Below, piece by piece: positions 62,557 through 63,576 of a stretch of 63,576 bases of DNA (position 1 is its first letter; every line of letters begins with the position of its first letter). Below the pieces are notes generated by a model, which was not told the origin of the DNA, did no database searches, and saw nothing but the letters and a program-made list of their open reading frames with translations. This DNA comes from Promethearchaeia archaeon (GTDB lineage Archaea > Asgardarchaeota > Lokiarchaeia > Sigyniarchaeales > SOKP01): assembly GCA_029856105.1 (NCBI GenBank), contig JAHQWH010000006.1, forward strand, positions 1 to 63,576, given 5' to 3'. Both the position numbers and the translations under genes were made by a program.

Positions 62557-63405
62557 ATGAATGTCTGGATTTTAGATTCTGAAAGCGGAATAACCTTATT
62601 ATATAAACCGTATATGGACTTGGCTTTAGATGAAGATCTCATTAGTGGCCTTTTAGCTGCATTAAATCAATTTACTACTTATGAATTTAAACAAGGTATA
62701 GAAAGTATTGAAATGGGAGGACTCCGATGGTCTTATTTAGAAGATAATGAGTCTAAGTTGTTGTTTATTGCGGCATCTGAGAAAAATATAAGTTCAAATA
62801 TGTTAAAAGCTCGGCTCAATGTTATCATGCAAACTTTTATTGAGCAATATGTTTCTGGAGATAAAGAAAAGTGGGCCTCCATATGGAAAGGTGATACAGA
62901 GCTTTTTAGCCCTTTTAAAAATGTTATCGATGAATACTATGCGCAGTGGTTAACAGCCGAAAATATCACAACAATCGCAGAATACTTTGATATTCTAGGT
63001 GTGTTTCAACAGATATTAAATTTGCTTACAAATCTGATTGAAGCTCATTTTCCAGCTGAAAAAAAAGAAATCATTTATTCTCAAATCGAATCTATGTTTG
63101 CACATTATTTAAGTAATGATTACGTGCAGAATAATTCTGAATTAAGCAAGTTTTCATTTAGCCGCTCTACTGGAATTAATATCATTAATATTGACCCTAC
63201 TAAATGTGACATGCTGGTAGTTGAAAAGCAAATTATAAATTTAATAAGAAGGATTGTTGATATGATAAAAATCCAAGAGGGATATTACGTAAGTCTACAT
63301 TATTTTATAGAAGAAAATATTTTTGAATATTTGATTTCTAACATTTCTCTTCTGAATGAACTAAATTTGTTCAAGTTTCTTTTACAACTTTTTTTATTAA
63401 AATAA
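62557..63405 (+). CDS. Longin-like domain protein (Asgard type)
   Basis: The 282-residue protein opens with VWILDSESGITLLYKPYMDLALDEDLISGLLAALNQFTTYEF. This is the strand-turn-strand-helix start of Asgard longin-like domains, which relate to eukaryotic trafficking proteins. The first domain extends to about residue 110 (RLNVIMQTFIEQY). The rest is helical and has no motif I can name. By analogy it could bind a small GTPase. Confidence 0.65.
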   Translation: MNVWILDSESGITLLYKPYMDLALDEDLISGLLAALNQFTTYEFKQGIESIEMGGLRWSYLEDNESKLLFIAASEKNISSNMLKARLNVIMQTFIEQYVSGDKEKWASIWKGDTELFSPFKNVIDEYYAQWLTAENITTIAEYFDILGVFQQILNLLTNLIEAHFPAEKKEIIYSQIESMFAHYLSNDYVQNNSELSKFSFSRSTGINIINIDPTKCDMLVVEKQIINLIRRIVDMIKIQEGYYVSLHYFIEENIFEYLISNISLLNELNLFKFLLQLFLLK

Positions 63406-63521
63406 TTTTAGCTAGGAAATAGATTATGTATTCTAAAAACCTTGAAAACGTATTTTAATTAGGTTTATTAAAAACTGTTTATTAAACAATATTAATATAA
63501 CTATCATCTTAATTTAGAGAA

Positions 63522-63576
63522 ATGATTAATCTTCCTCTACTAATTTTTGTTTTTATTCTCTTTGCATATATTATTG
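63522..63576 (+). CDS. Possible 5' fragment of a membrane or secreted protein
   Basis: An ATG at 63522 starts MINLPLLIFVFILFAYII and runs off the window. The codons form one hydrophobic helix, as in a TM segment or signal peptide. Only 18 codons are visible, so the call is tentative. The gap before it (63406-63521) shows only AT-rich, promoter-like sequence. Confidence 0.35.
   Translation, partial: MINLPLLIFVFILFAYII

Overview
The window is AT-rich archaeal DNA that I read as part of an Asgard (Lokiarchaeota-like) chromosome. Three kinds of evidence support this. (1) An ESCRT locus at 1.4-5.2 kb carries an ESCRT-III subunit, Vps4, a Vps25-type and a Vps22/EAP30-type ESCRT-II subunit. (2) Other eukaryote-like or archaeal information genes are present: a NIP7-like PUA protein, a Bud23-like rRNA methyltransferase, ribosomal protein uS10, an intron-containing tRNA and an archaeal/eukaryotic-type SRP RNA with an Alu domain. 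(3) There is an archaeal lipid gene (UbiA-type digeranylgeranylglyceryl phosphate synthase) and several longin- or roadblock-like small-GTPase-regulator folds, which are abundant in Asgard genomes. I see no phage, insertion sequence or CRISPR array.

Layout. 0-1.4 kb: tRNA-Gly(GCC) with two introns and a PfkB sugar kinase. 1.4-5.8 kb: ESCRT genes plus NIP7. 6-10.9 kb: a 7-TM protein with a longin-like tail, a winged-helix regulator, a NOL1/NOP2-type RNA methyltransferase, a CYTH phosphohydrolase/cyclase and small proteins. 11-15.5 kb: a leftward group of sugar genes (SIS isomerase, MFS exporter, NDP-sugar pyrophosphorylase, HEAT/LRR protein). 15.6-25.9 kb: glucan phosphorylase, tRNA-dihydrouridine synthase, MtnA, FAD oxidase, lipid prenyltransferase, DUF1848 and M19 dipeptidase. 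26-37.5 kb: an anaerobic redox region with aldehyde ferredoxin oxidoreductase, a winged-helix/roadblock regulator, a glycyl radical enzyme with its activase, a divergent FAD oxidoreductase/ferredoxin-reductase pair and a sulfatase-superfamily enzyme. 37.7-50.8 kb: two cation efflux proteins with unusual tails, tandem Ldh_2 dehydrogenases, an alpha/beta hydrolase, the SRP RNA, a DNA glycosylase, a UROD-type methyltransferase and an inositol-phosphatase-like enzyme. 50.9-60.1 kb: uS10, an acyltransferase, a radical SAM protein, a Bud23-like enzyme, two receiver-only response regulators, a NIPA/DMT-like transporter, GH172/DUF2961, a rhomboid protease and a UDP-sugar dehydrogenase. 60.1-63.6 kb: a pair of tiny in-frame-UGA genes (candidate selenoproteins) with matching 3' RNA elements, then small zinc, coiled-coil, START-like and longin-like proteins.

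The most notable signal is at 60.16-60.73 kb. Two tandem minus-strand mini-genes each read through one in-frame TGA, one of them in a Cys-x-x-U context. Each is followed by a similar RNA element whose closing helix shows a compensatory base-pair change. This looks like a pair of undescribed micro-selenoproteins with SECIS-like elements. Second in interest are the tRNA-Gly with a D-loop intron plus an anticodon-loop intron, the Vps25 with a long coiled-coil extension, and a glycyl radical enzyme with an SCP2-like N-terminal domain.
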